A DNA stretch of 64,000 nt from GCA-2746365 sp963711255 (GCA_963711255.1 CAVQDO010000009.1:124001-188000); one strand, 5' to 3'; shown: positions 50,883 to 59,894, counted from the stretch's first letter. Program-made: numbers and translations. Notes: generated from the letters alone by a model not told the origin.

Positions 50883-52172
50883 TTACCAGGCCAGTGAATA
50901 ACCGACATTAAAGATAATCGCATCCAGCTCAGGTGTTTCTTCGCCTGCTGGAACACCACTGTCATCAAACACCTGCGACATCATCTCGCCACGAACTGAA
51001 ATCTCGCTGCTCTTACTCAAGGCATAACCATACTTCAGGCCCACGGTTGTGGTGGTGAACTTGGACAGCCTTGAGTCACTGCTCGCTTCTTGCAGCAATA
51101 CATTACCACTGGCATCAACATCCGTACCCTGTACCAGGTTGTGTCGATAGAAATCCGCCGCGTCCTGCATGTAGTAGCGTACATGAGGCTGCAGATAACT
51201 ATTGCCAAGTTCGTAGCGATATTTCATATCGAAGGTATTCGATGTAATACCCCAGTCGTCCCAGAAATAACGGTAGGACAGATGGATAACATCTTCCGTC
51301 AGGTGGTACGCTGTTCTAAAAAACAGGCTGTTGCGTTGACGTGAGTCCGGTCTTTTTTCATAGACATAAGGCAAATTCGTTGCATCAACTGCAGCAAGTA
51401 CAGAATTGTCCGGCAGCCCTGTAACCGGGTCAACCACGGTTATAATTTTAAACGGATCGTTTAAATAACCATCGGTAATACCATATGAGTAATTAACTTC
51501 AAAAAGTGCATGTCGATTAACTACCTGGGTAACACCAATAAGAAAATCGGTGACTGTTTTTGTATCATCAGCACTTGCGCGATTTGTATCGCCCGGCGTT
51601 CTCATCGGACTAAACGCAATCGGTATTCCGCCTTCCGGTGTATAGGTATCATTATTAAATGCGATACCGGCGGTCAAGGTTGTATTTTTATTATTCAGAT
51701 CCTGCATAAAGGAACCACTGACACCAACTGACAGGTAGTCGTATTCCACCGATGCATTCAGCCCCAGCTTGACCCTTGAAGAGCTGTTAACCGGCAGCGT
51801 CCAGTCTACCCCGGTTGCCACACGTGTATCTTTAAATGAGTCTTCTAACGGTGTTTCACCAGGCTGGACAACATAAGATGAATTACCTGATGGCGTAGTA
51901 AATGTCTGCGCAACCGATGAGGCATGCGCACCAGTCGGCGTTGCCCCGGTTAGCACATCGACAACCAGCCTGAGGTCAATTCGCTCATCGTCGCCTAAAT
52001 CACGACCGGCATAAATTGCTGGCTCAGCAGCCTGTACCCTGCCATCGCCTTCACTGTAATAAAGAAAAGCGGTATCAATATCCCACTCTGAATCACTGGC
52101 CTGGGCAGCTGTAACCTGTAACAGTGTGCATGTCGCCAGACCGATCCGGCTTTTAATATTTTTTAATTGCAT
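50883..52172 (-). CDS. DUF3570 family protein, probable outer-membrane beta-barrel
   Basis: The protein of about 429 residues begins with a signal peptide (RIGLATCTLLQVTAAQAS). The rest has the alternating pattern and even aromatic spacing of a beta-barrel: DIDTAFLYYSEGDGRVQA, RIDLRLVVDVLTGATPTGAH, LNASVEYDYLSVGVSGSF, and it ends with ...IFNVGYSLAW (terminal aromatic, as for barrel assembly). DUF3570 genes travel with DUF4266 lipoproteins and thioredoxins, as here. The upstream DUF4266 frame overlaps its start. MQLKNIKSR at 52172 or MRMQLK at 52178 may be the start. Confidence 0.85.
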   Translation of the reverse strand: MQLKNIKSRIGLATCTLLQVTAAQASDSEWDIDTAFLYYSEGDGRVQAAEPAIYAGRDLGDDERIDLRLVVDVLTGATPTGAHASSVAQTFTTPSGNSSYVVQPGETPLEDSFKDTRVATGVDWTLPVNSSSRVKLGLNASVEYDYLSVGVSGSFMQDLNNKNTTLTAGIAFNNDTYTPEGGIPIAFSPMRTPGDTNRASADDTKTVTDFLIGVTQVVNRHALFEVNYSYGITDGYLNDPFKIITVVDPVTGLPDNSVLAAVDATNLPYVYEKRPDSRQRNSLFFRTAYHLTEDVIHLSYRYFWDDWGITSNTFDMKYRYELGNSYLQPHVRYYMQDAADFYRHNLVQGTDVDASGNVLLQEASSDSRLSKFTTTTVGLKYGYALSKSSEISVRGEMMSQVFDDSGVPAGEETPELDAIIFNVGYSLAW

Positions 52173-52381
52173 CCGCAACCTCCGCCACCGACACCCTGGC
52201 CGCCACTGGTTGCTTCTTTACTGAAATAAATATGCTCATCATAAAAATTATCAAAATAATCGGGCACCAGATTCATCGAATCTTTTGCCAGCAAATCTCG
52301 CTCCCAGGGTTCAACACCCATGGAACTGCAGCCTGATAACAGCACTGCAATTATTAATAGTGAAGTTAATCTCATTCTCAA
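52163..52381 (-). CDS. DUF4266 lipoprotein with Gly-Cys-rich C-terminus
   Basis: This 72-residue lipoprotein has a signal peptide (LTSLLIIAVLLSGCSSMG; cysteine 18 lipidated). A short central helix region follows (EPWERDLLAKDSMNLVPDYF), and the C-terminus ends SGGQGVGGGGCGCN. The two cysteines in a flexible glycine tail look like a metal- or haem-binding or cysteine-modification site. The tail is the conserved part of DUF4266. Its stop overlaps the start of the DUF3570 gene and it starts nine bases after the TlpA gene, so the three form one operon. Confidence 0.85.
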   Translation of the reverse strand: MRMRLTSLLIIAVLLSGCSSMGVEPWERDLLAKDSMNLVPDYFDNFYDEHIYFSKEATSGGQGVGGGGCGCN

Positions 52382-52389
52382 AATTCCTG

Positions 52390-52872
52390 TTATTTCTTCA
52401 GCAAAGACTTGATAGCCTGCTCTAAATGTTTTTTGTCTTTCTCTCTAAAACCTACATGTGACGCATACACTTTGCCATCACGCCCAATCAGGTAACTGCT
52501 GGGCATACCTCGTAACTTATATTGTGATGCGCTTTTACCACTCTCATCAAAAGCCACCATGAAATTCACATCAACGTCTTTAAGAAAGTTATCTGCAAGT
52601 GATCTGTCTTTATCAAGATTAACCGCGACAACCTCAAAACCCTGGTCGGCATAACTTTTTTTGATATCATGCATCCACGGAAATGATTTCTGGCACGGCT
52701 TGCACCATGATGCCCAGAAATCGAGGTAAACAACTTTTCCTTTCAGGCTTTCAAGCTGAACCTTCCCCGATACTCCGGGAAGATCGATAGCTGGCGCCTC
52801 GCTGAGTGCTGCATAACCGCTCTGAGAGAACAGAACAAGGGTAAAAATAAAAAGTGATAATATCTGTTTCAT
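52390..52872 (-). CDS. TlpA-like periplasmic thioredoxin
   Basis: The protein of about 160 residues has a signal peptide (QILSLFIFTLVLFSQSGYAA) and a TlpA/ResA thioredoxin domain with the active site FWASWCKPCQKSFPWM (about residue 62) and the cis-proline strand LRGMPSSYLIGRDGKV. It should work in the periplasm on disulfides or haem/metal ligands. ATG 52872 begins the signal peptide; the frame extends upstream to 52947 but without function. It is the first gene of the TlpA-DUF4266-DUF3570 operon, whose promoter region is shared with a two-component system. Confidence 0.9.
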   Translation of the reverse strand: MKQILSLFIFTLVLFSQSGYAALSEAPAIDLPGVSGKVQLESLKGKVVYLDFWASWCKPCQKSFPWMHDIKKSYADQGFEVVAVNLDKDRSLADNFLKDVDVNFMVAFDESGKSASQYKLRGMPSSYLIGRDGKVYASHVGFREKDKKHLEQAIKSLLKK

Positions 52873-52921
52873 AATGTATAAATTGAGGTATAAATAATGA
52901 TAGCTAGAGTAATCTTCGTTT

Positions 52922-52938
52922 CTTAAACTATCCTTAAC
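52922..52938. promoter_or_regulatory. PmrA/QseB-like half-sites upstream of the TlpA operon
   Basis: CTTAAA-N5-CTTAAC (half-sites at 52922 and 52933, 11 bases apart) has the direct-repeat geometry of OmpR-family regulator boxes of the PmrA/QseB type (YTTAAK-N5-YTTAAK). It lies about 50-66 bases upstream of the TlpA start codon. Confidence 0.5.
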
Positions 52939-52981
52939 ACTTATCAACTATTCGCCAGTTACAGGCTCTACAGGGCGGGCC

Positions 52982-53008
52982 TTTAAGAATTCCTTAAGAA
53001 TTTTTAAG
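52982..53008. promoter_or_regulatory. Three PmrA/QseB-like half-sites upstream of the regulator gene
   Basis: TTTAAG (52982), CTTAAG (52993) and TTTAAG (53003) stand in the same orientation at 11- and 10-base spacing, that is, on one face of the helix. The array ends about 45 bases before the response-regulator start, so autoregulation is likely. Confidence 0.6.
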
Positions 53009-53052
53009 GAATATACATTAAAAAAATCAGCAGCTAACAATGGTTAAAAATA

Positions 53053-53712
53053 GTGAGAATATTACTGGTAGAAGACGATAGTTTACTGGGTGATGGCGTT
53101 TGCTCTGGATTAAGACGCGAAAACAACTCGGTCGACTGGGTAAAAAATGGTGAGATGGCACTTTCTGCCGTCGCGGAAACGCAATATGACTGCGTCATTC
53201 TTGATCTCGGCCTGCCCAAAATAAGCGGCATGAGTGTGCTTGAAAATATGCGCAAAGCCGCAAACACGACGCCTGTTTTAATTTTAACAGCGCAGGATGA
53301 CATCTCCGACAGGGTTAAAGGGCTGGACGCGGGCGCTGACGACTACCTGGTCAAACCATTCGAGTTCACCGAACTGTGCGCACGCCTGCGCGCATTAACC
53401 CGGCGTATACGCGGCACTGCTTCAGAGTCCATACAATATAAAAACATAATAATTAACACTACGGCACATACTGTAGAGTACGATAAGCAGACCGTTGAGC
53501 TATCACGCAGAGAATACGCACTGCTGGTTGAACTGCTAACAAACCAGGCACGTGTACTGTCCCGCCAGCACCTGGAACAAAAACTCTATAGCTGGGGCGA
53601 CGAAATCGAAAGCAACACTATTGAGGTTTATATTCACCATCTTCGCAAAAAGCTTTACCCCGAACTAATCAAAACCGTACGCGGCATTGGCTATATTGTC
53701 GCTAAAGAGTAA
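53053..53712 (+). CDS. OmpR-family response regulator (PmrA/QseB type)
   Basis: This 219-residue regulator has a receiver domain (1-115; RILLVEDDSLLGDGVCSGLR, phospho-Asp in DCVILDLGLPKISG, Lys in DDYLVKPFEFTEL) and a winged-helix DNA-binding domain (about 125-219; VELSRREYALLVELLTNQAR, SNTIEVYIHHLRKKL, RGIGYIVAKE). It is of the TctD/QseB/PmrA branch. Start is GTG 53053, which gives the canonical MRILLVEDD. Three half-sites of PmrA/QseB type lie before it. It is three bases from the kinase gene. Confidence 0.95.
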   Translation: MRILLVEDDSLLGDGVCSGLRRENNSVDWVKNGEMALSAVAETQYDCVILDLGLPKISGMSVLENMRKAANTTPVLILTAQDDISDRVKGLDAGADDYLVKPFEFTELCARLRALTRRIRGTASESIQYKNIIINTTAHTVEYDKQTVELSRREYALLVELLTNQARVLSRQHLEQKLYSWGDEIESNTIEVYIHHLRKKLYPELIKTVRGIGYIVAKE

Positions 53713-53715
53713 GCC

Positions 53716-55110
53716 ATGTCGTTGCGCACACAACTGTTACTGCGTTTAATTATTGTTTCTATATTACTTGTTGGCGGCACCGCCTGGTTAGCTTACGAGG
53801 ATGTACATCATGAAACGCGAGAGCTATTCGATGCTCAACTGGCCCGCTCCGCACGTTTAATTCTCAGTATCGCGCAATCCCAGTATGGTGATTCCAGCTT
53901 TTCACGAATTCAACAATATCTTGATGAAAACGGGCTGTCAGTTCTGTATATCGACTTTGAAGGACAAAGTGACGAACAGCAAACGGAGCATGGCCATATC
54001 TATGAAACAAAACTAGCTTTTCAAATATGGGACAACGAAGGAAACCTGGTAGTAAAATCCTACAATGCACCGCTAGAGCCCATGACAACTCAGGACAATG
54101 GCTACAATAACATCACTGCCAATAACTTTAACTGGCGCACCTTTAGTCTTCTCAGTCAAAACAAGCAATATCGCTGCATTACCGCAGAAAGAGTCGATGT
54201 GCGCAATGATCTTATTGTAAAAATAAACAATGATCTGTTTTACATGTTCATCATACTGGTGCCGGCTTTGTCCTTAATTATGTACCTGTCTATTGACCGT
54301 GGCCTGAAACCATTACAGCGCCTTGCTGCACAGATTAACCGACGTAGCGGTGACAATCTTGAACTAATCGCTAACGATTACAATTACTCTGAAATCCTTA
54401 CTATTAAAAATGCCCTCAATCAACTCCTGCACCGCTTAAAAGAAACGCTGGCTCGCGAAAAACGAATTACTTCAGATGCGGCACACGAATTACGAACACC
54501 GCTGGCAGCAATTCGCCTGCATACCGAGCTGGCAAAAAACGCTAAAACCCGGGACGAGCAGAATGAATCACTCAACCAGGTTATACACGGTGTAGACCGA
54601 AGCACTCACCTGGTTGATCAACTATTAACACTGGCTCGCCTTGAACCGGAGTTACTGGCTAAAGATTTCACCAGGGTCAAGCTGTCCTCACTGGTTATTC
54701 AGGAAACGGCTTTATTATCGCCACTGGCTATTGATAAGGGCATCGATATATCATTCGATGAAAAAGGTTCTTCAACAATAGATGGAAACGAACCATCACT
54801 GCAATTACTGGTAAGAAACTTACTAAGCAATGCTATTTCTTATACACCTAAGGATGGCTACATAAAGATAAGTATCAGAAACCAAAAACAGAAAGTCATC
54901 TTTTGTATCGAAGACAGCGGCCCCGGCATTTCCAAAGAGGACCGGAAACGCGTTATGCAAAGGTTTTATCGGGTAGAGAACCACCAGACTCCTGGCTGCG
55001 GCATAGGGCTTTCTATTGTAGACAGGGTCGCACAAATGCATCAGGCAGAGTTAGTCCTGTCTCAGGCCGAGCATGGCAGCGGATTAAAAGTTAGTGTTAC
55101 TTTTGGATAG
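53716..55110 (+). CDS. Sensor histidine kinase (QseC/PmrB type)
   Basis: This 464-residue kinase has an N-terminal membrane helix (LLLRLIIVSILLVGGTAWLA), a periplasmic domain of about 130 residues and a second helix (LFYMFIILVPALSLIMYLSI, about 175-195). A HAMP-like linker follows, then the phosphorylated His in TSDAAHELRTPLAAIRLHTE (about 257) and the ATP site FCIEDSGPGISKEDRKRV, GCGIGLSIVDRVA. The signal is unknown; QseC/PmrB relatives sense metals, cationic peptides or pH. It is coupled to the regulator gene and convergent with the next gene. Confidence 0.94.
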   Translation: MSLRTQLLLRLIIVSILLVGGTAWLAYEDVHHETRELFDAQLARSARLILSIAQSQYGDSSFSRIQQYLDENGLSVLYIDFEGQSDEQQTEHGHIYETKLAFQIWDNEGNLVVKSYNAPLEPMTTQDNGYNNITANNFNWRTFSLLSQNKQYRCITAERVDVRNDLIVKINNDLFYMFIILVPALSLIMYLSIDRGLKPLQRLAAQINRRSGDNLELIANDYNYSEILTIKNALNQLLHRLKETLAREKRITSDAAHELRTPLAAIRLHTELAKNAKTRDEQNESLNQVIHGVDRSTHLVDQLLTLARLEPELLAKDFTRVKLSSLVIQETALLSPLAIDKGIDISFDEKGSSTIDGNEPSLQLLVRNLLSNAISYTPKDGYIKISIRNQKQKVIFCIEDSGPGISKEDRKRVMQRFYRVENHQTPGCGIGLSIVDRVAQMHQAELVLSQAEHGSGLKVSVTFG

Positions 55111-55134
55111 AGGCTCGATTGCAGATGTTAGCAC

Positions 55135-57051
55135 TCAGGCATTATTCTTTTTAATAAAAGCATCAAACTCGGCAGCAGGAATTGGTCTGCTGATTAAATA
55201 ACCCTGAATGGTGTCACAGCCTAATATTTTCAGTAACTCAAACTCTGCCGTATTTTCAACACCTTCAGCAACAACACTCAAGCCAAGGTTATGCGCCAGC
55301 TCTATGGTTGAGTGAACAACAGCCTCATCATCTTTATTACCGGCCATTTCTTTTATAAAAGACTGATCAATTTTTAACTCGCTTACCGGCAGCCTTCTTA
55401 AACGGCTTAACGATGAGTAACCTGTTCCGTAATCATCGATTGAAAGCTCAATACCTAGCGCACATATATGCTCAAGCACATCGGCCAGGCGATCGTATTC
55501 AGATAAAAACAGATTCTCGGTAATTTCAAAAGTCAGCAATTCACCATCCATTTTATTTTTAATTAGCTGGTCAATATTTTTCTTAAAATCGGGGTGCATA
55601 ATTGTTTGTGGCGACAGGTTTACCGCTACGCGTATTGCACCATGGTCCACCTTCCATCGTATTGCCTGGGCCAGTGCTGTTTCTATTGCCCAGTAAGTGA
55701 ACTCATCGATCAGGCCATTTTGCTCAAGTACATTAATAAATATATTTGGCGGCACACTGCCATGTCGCTCACTGTTCCAGCGCGCCAGTGCTTCAGCCGC
55801 GACCACTTTACCGCTGGCCGTATTTATTTTTGGCTGGTAAAACAATTCATATTGCTTTTCACTTAAAGCCTTACGCACATCGGCAACCAGTACCAGGTGA
55901 CCCTGAGAAAAATGGTCATCACCTGGATTGTAAATGCAGATATCAACTTTATTCTTTTTCGCTTCATGCATGGCGAAATCTGCATGGCTTAATAAACTGC
56001 TAATCGAATCGCCATGCTCCGGGTAAATCGCCACGCCGATACTGGCGCCAACAACGATATTATTGCCTGATATATCAAAAGGATCTTTCAAACTTTCGAT
56101 GAATTGTTCGGCTCGCTTAACAGCTTCCTGCTGATTATGATTTTGCAACACGATAATATATTCGTCACCACCCAGTCTTGCCAGGGTATCCGTGTTATTG
56201 GTTCCCTGTTCAAAACGGCGGGCAATTTTATTGAGTAAATCATCACCAAGGTCATGGCCCAGCGCGTCATTAACATCTTTAAAAGCATCGATATCAATCA
56301 ATAATATACCGATGGAACATTCATAGAGATCAGCGTCACAGATATCCCGGGACAGGCGGTCATAAAATAAGGAGCGATTGGGCAACGCCGTTACCGAATC
56401 ATACAGTGATAAATATTCCAGCTCTTTACTGCTTTCTACCAGCTGTTTATTCAGGTTCTCCAGGCGTAAACGGTAACCCTCATTGATGTTATGAAAGGCT
56501 TCCATATCTTTTACTGCAATTGCATTTTCAATCGCCACCGAGACAATACTGGCAAAAAGCTGCAGTAAATTTAAATCTTTTTTATCAAAACTGCCGCCGT
56601 CAGCTTTATTTAAACCGGCTATGCCGCCAAGAAAACTTCTTTTACCCTGCAACGGTACAAGAATCATATTACCGACTTCCTTTTCCCAGCTGTTTTTTTC
56701 CTCGTCGCTGAGGTCATCCAGTACACCCTGCCACCAGGGACGCTTATGCTTCCATACCCAGCCGCATACGCCAAATTCCAGCGGCAGGGATTCACCCACT
56801 ATTTCATCCGCATTGACACCGGCTCCGCCCCGGTAGGTATAAGTTTTACAGTTATCATCGAGCAGCGGGATTAGCAGTGTCTCGGCATTTATCAGTGTTT
56901 TTGCACGTTCGGACACAATCTGGAAAACCTTATCTAAATTAAGCTCACTGCCTATTTCAGTAAACGTTTTTTGCAGGAAATCAATCTCACTCTCCTTTTG
57001 CTGGAGACTTCGGTTTAAATCGATTATGTTTGACGTGTTTTCTTTTTCCAC
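55135..57051 (-). CDS. GAF-GGDEF-EAL cyclic-di-GMP signalling protein
   Basis: This 638-residue cytosolic protein has a coiled-coil start, a GAF domain (about 30-180; IVSERAKTLINAETLLIPLL), a GGDEF domain with LARLGGDEYIIVLQNH (about 295) and an EAL domain (about 385-635; EALARWNSERHG, VAVNLSPQTI, SIDDYGTGYSSLSRLR, VAEGVENTAEFELL). GGDEY departs from GGDEF only in a tolerated position, and the EAL metal and catalytic residues look intact. It can therefore be a synthase, a phosphodiesterase or both. It starts with GTG at 57051 and is unlinked to neighbours. Confidence 0.92.
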   Translation of the reverse strand: MEKENTSNIIDLNRSLQQKESEIDFLQKTFTEIGSELNLDKVFQIVSERAKTLINAETLLIPLLDDNCKTYTYRGGAGVNADEIVGESLPLEFGVCGWVWKHKRPWWQGVLDDLSDEEKNSWEKEVGNMILVPLQGKRSFLGGIAGLNKADGGSFDKKDLNLLQLFASIVSVAIENAIAVKDMEAFHNINEGYRLRLENLNKQLVESSKELEYLSLYDSVTALPNRSLFYDRLSRDICDADLYECSIGILLIDIDAFKDVNDALGHDLGDDLLNKIARRFEQGTNNTDTLARLGGDEYIIVLQNHNQQEAVKRAEQFIESLKDPFDISGNNIVVGASIGVAIYPEHGDSISSLLSHADFAMHEAKKNKVDICIYNPGDDHFSQGHLVLVADVRKALSEKQYELFYQPKINTASGKVVAAEALARWNSERHGSVPPNIFINVLEQNGLIDEFTYWAIETALAQAIRWKVDHGAIRVAVNLSPQTIMHPDFKKNIDQLIKNKMDGELLTFEITENLFLSEYDRLADVLEHICALGIELSIDDYGTGYSSLSRLRRLPVSELKIDQSFIKEMAGNKDDEAVVHSTIELAHNLGLSVVAEGVENTAEFELLKILGCDTIQGYLISRPIPAAEFDAFIKKNNA

Positions 57052-57246
57052 AACAACTCTGGATTTAATCTAATTAAAATCAACAACTTAGACAAGCTAA
57101 GAAAAACAAGTATATACCAGCCTGGTAAAATAGTCGGGTATTGATCACAAAAAAGTAAAATCAATAGCGACTATCGCCTTATTAGTATCGGCCGCGTAAT
57201 CAATTTATTTAATTTATATATATACCAATATAATGAGCAGGAAGCC

Positions 57247-57777
57247 CTACCTGGAATGACGATTTTTAAGCTTTACGTAATGCTGCGCTGAATACAGCAG
57301 GAACTCTTTCTCCTTAGTCGTTAACTCGCGCACTCTTTTTACCGGACTGCCCAGCCACATATAGCCGCCTTCAATAATCTTGTTCGGCGGCACCAGGCTG
57401 CCGGCACCGACCATGGCACCAGACTGCACGACCGATCCGTCAAGCACAATAGAGCCCATACCAATAAGGCAAAGGTCTTCAATGGTACAGGCATGCAACA
57501 CCACGTTATGACCAACGGTAACATCGCTACCAACCGTCAACGAATGACCGCCCGGAGCAAACTCGCTGTCATGGGTAACATGCAAAATACTGCCATCCTG
57601 AATATTGGTTCGTGCGGCAATTGATATTGAATGAATATCGCCACGTATCGAGCAGCACGGCCACACCGAACTATCTTCACCGATGGTTACATTTCCCGTT
57701 ACCACGGCGCTCTCATCAACAAAGACCGATTTATCCAGCTGTGGTGTATGATTTTCAAAAGCACGTATATTTCGCAT
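57247..57777 (-). CDS. Gamma-carbonic anhydrase family protein (YrdA-like)
   Basis: The protein of about 176 residues is a left-handed beta-helix of hexapeptide repeats: VVTGNVTIGEDSSVWPCCSI, IQDGSILHVTHDSEFAPGGH, GSDVTVGHNVVLHACTIEDL. The three zinc-type histidines of gamma-carbonic anhydrases are visible in LHVTHD and VGHNVVLH. Whether it hydrates CO2 is not certain for this branch. Start MRNIRAFENHTP at 57777 matches family members; an ATG at 57795 lies six codons upstream. It is divergent from ubiA. Confidence 0.9.
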   Translation of the reverse strand: MRNIRAFENHTPQLDKSVFVDESAVVTGNVTIGEDSSVWPCCSIRGDIHSISIAARTNIQDGSILHVTHDSEFAPGGHSLTVGSDVTVGHNVVLHACTIEDLCLIGMGSIVLDGSVVQSGAMVGAGSLVPPNKIIEGGYMWLGSPVKRVRELTTKEKEFLLYSAQHYVKLKNRHSR

Positions 57778-57877
57778 AATTAACACTCTAATCATAAAAT
57801 TTTAAATAAATAAAACTATACCATTGTACAAGACAGTTTTAGCTATAAGCAGACTTAATCAGGTAAAATCACGGCTA

Positions 57878-59053
57878 ATGGCTACACAAATTTCCCTGAA
57901 CAATCTCATTAACCAGTTTCTGCCGTATATTAAAAATACATGGCGGCGCAGCGCTGTTCTGTTTCAAACTTTTATCAGCGAAACCCGTATTTTTTTTACG
58001 CAGCTGATTAAAACGCTAGCCGGTTTTTTGACTCTCATCAAACGGCAGTTCAATGATGGCATCGATTTCATTGCCCAGCATCCACTGGTGGACAAACTGG
58101 AAAGCTGGCTTAAAACAGTACCGGCTTCAGTGGCACGCTTCAAGCTTTTCATTAATCAACAGTATTCTTTTTTAAAACAGCAGCCTGCTTTCAAAAAAGC
58201 CGTACTTTACGCACAGCTAACCCGGCTGGATAAACCTATCGGTATTCTGCTTTTATTATGGCCAACACTGATTGCACTGTGGATAGCTGCGGGCGGCTGG
58301 CCAGACCCGATGGTTCTATTTGTTTTTGTCATCGGTGTGATATTGATGCGCTCAGCAGGATGTGCCATCAATGATTATGCTGACCGTGACATTGACGGCA
58401 AGGTAAAGCGCACTACCCAACGGCCACTGGCGAGCGGAAAAATAACCGAAAAAGAAACCCTGGCTGTTTTTGCAACACTTAGTATTCTGGCTTTCAGTTT
58501 AGTGTTATTAATGAATACGCTAACCATTATCATGTCACTGATTGGGGTCTTACTTGCCGTCAGTTACCCCTTTATGAAGCGCTATCATTACCTGCCACAG
58601 GTGCACCTGGGCGCTGCATTTGGCTGGTCTGCACCAATGGCCTATGCCGCACAGGCAAATGAAGTCACCATCATTACCTGGCTGATATTTCTTGCCACAA
58701 TTTTATGGGCAACAGCTTATGACACCATGTATGCCATGGTGGATTATGACGATGACATTAAAATCGGCGTGAAATCAACAGCCATCCTGTTCGGCAACCA
58801 GGATAAATTAATCATTGGCGCTATCCAGGTATTACTGATTTTAAATTTACTGCTTATTGGCCACCGCGCAGAACTCAGCGGTTTTTATTACCTGGGTGTG
58901 GCGGCGGCCACAGTCTTCGCCGTGTACCAGCAATACCTGATCAAGGACCGAAAACGTGAATTATGTTTTCAGGCATTTCTAAATAATAACTATTTTGGTA
59001 TGGCGATATTTGCCGGGGTACTTTTAGATTATCAATTTGCATCAATCACTTAA
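57878..59053 (+). CDS. ubiA: 4-hydroxybenzoate octaprenyltransferase UbiA with N-terminal extension
   Basis: This membrane prenyltransferase attaches the polyprenyl tail to 4-hydroxybenzoate in ubiquinone synthesis. The core starts near residue 110 (ARLDKPIG-type motif here LTRLDKPIGILLLLWPTLIA) and has the two aspartate-rich sites GCAINDYADRDIDGKVKRTT and YDTMYAMVDYDDDIKIGVKS, with seven to nine membrane helices. The whole protein is about 390 residues, against about 290 for E. coli UbiA. The extra 100 N-terminal residues are helical and aromatic-rich, and I cannot assign them. ATG 57878 is used; ATG 57824 is also in frame. Confidence 0.92.
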   Translation: MATQISLNNLINQFLPYIKNTWRRSAVLFQTFISETRIFFTQLIKTLAGFLTLIKRQFNDGIDFIAQHPLVDKLESWLKTVPASVARFKLFINQQYSFLKQQPAFKKAVLYAQLTRLDKPIGILLLLWPTLIALWIAAGGWPDPMVLFVFVIGVILMRSAGCAINDYADRDIDGKVKRTTQRPLASGKITEKETLAVFATLSILAFSLVLLMNTLTIIMSLIGVLLAVSYPFMKRYHYLPQVHLGAAFGWSAPMAYAAQANEVTIITWLIFLATILWATAYDTMYAMVDYDDDIKIGVKSTAILFGNQDKLIIGAIQVLLILNLLLIGHRAELSGFYYLGVAAATVFAVYQQYLIKDRKRELCFQAFLNNNYFGMAIFAGVLLDYQFASIT

Positions 59054-59062
59054 TCATCTACT

Positions 59063-59821
59063 TCAGTTTTTTATCGGCGCACGCGCAATACTCAACACAC
59101 CCACCCGTTCCACCTTATGACGCTTTAACAATCGTGCCAGCTCGTTAACCGTAGAGCCGGTGGTAACCACATCATCAATAATCAATACCCGTCTGTAAGC
59201 CAGTTTTTCCTTAACGGCAAAAGCACCCTTGATATTTTTACGCCGCTGCCTGGCATCGAGACCGGTTTGTGCTCCGGTTTTACGTTGCCGGATAATGGCG
59301 TTGTACTCTATCGGCAGCGCCAGCTTTTTCGCCAGCACCCGGGCAATCTCGATCGACTGGTTAAAACCGCGCTGGCGTAACCGCGAAGCATGCAACGGCA
59401 CCGGCAACAGGCAATCCGGCCGCTCGGCCTCAATCATTTTGACGATATGCGGCTCCGATAAAAACAGCTCGCCAATCGTACGTGCGCAGGTGATTTTTTC
59501 AGCAAATTTTAACTGGTGCACCAGGCGCACAATGTCATCCTCGTAGCGAAACAGGCTGGCGGAATAATCAAATGCCGGTAACTTGGTGATACATCGGCCG
59601 CATAAGGCCTTACTGCCGTCCCCGCTCCCGGAATGGCCGTCGACATCAACGGCCAGCGGCAGGGCGCAGCGCACGCAGCAGGTCAAATTAAACGGCTGTG
59701 CATGATAGCAGTCAGCACACAGTTCGATGTTCGGGCGTACCGCCGAGCGGACCACTGTCTGCTGGCATAAAAGACAGCGTGAAGGAAACAGCTGGGTAAA
59801 CAACCGGTATGCAAGTTCCAT
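59063..59821 (-). CDS. comF: ComF family amidophosphoribosyltransferase-like protein
   Basis: This protein of about 252 residues has N-terminal zinc-type cysteine pairs (RCLLC, CADC, CVRC, CGRC, residues 15-75). A phosphoribosyltransferase domain follows, with the PRPP loop RVLIIDDVVTTGSTVNELAR near residue 215. In competent bacteria ComF takes part in DNA uptake or processing. I place the start at ATG 59821 (MELAYRLFTQLFPSRC), which leaves the bioB promoter free; the frame stays open up to 60016, but that would overlap bioB. It is divergent from bioB, as in many Gammaproteobacteria. Confidence 0.9.
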   Translation of the reverse strand: MELAYRLFTQLFPSRCLLCQQTVVRSAVRPNIELCADCYHAQPFNLTCCVRCALPLAVDVDGHSGSGDGSKALCGRCITKLPAFDYSASLFRYEDDIVRLVHQLKFAEKITCARTIGELFLSEPHIVKMIEAERPDCLLPVPLHASRLRQRGFNQSIEIARVLAKKLALPIEYNAIIRQRKTGAQTGLDARQRRKNIKGAFAVKEKLAYRRVLIIDDVVTTGSTVNELARLLKRHKVERVGVLSIARAPIKN

Positions 59822-59836
59822 TTTGGCTACTCTTCC

Positions 59837-59865
59837 TTGTAGTGTAAGATAGCTATCCATATAAC
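59837..59865 (+). promoter_or_regulatory. Candidate sigma70 promoter of bioB
   Basis: TTGTAG (-35, 59837-59842), a 17-base spacer and TATAAC (-10, 59860-59865) form a good promoter about 30 bases before the bioB start codon. No BirA-type operator is obvious around it. Confidence 0.5.
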
Positions 59866-59894
59866 GACCTTTAGTATAACGAAACATACCAGCC

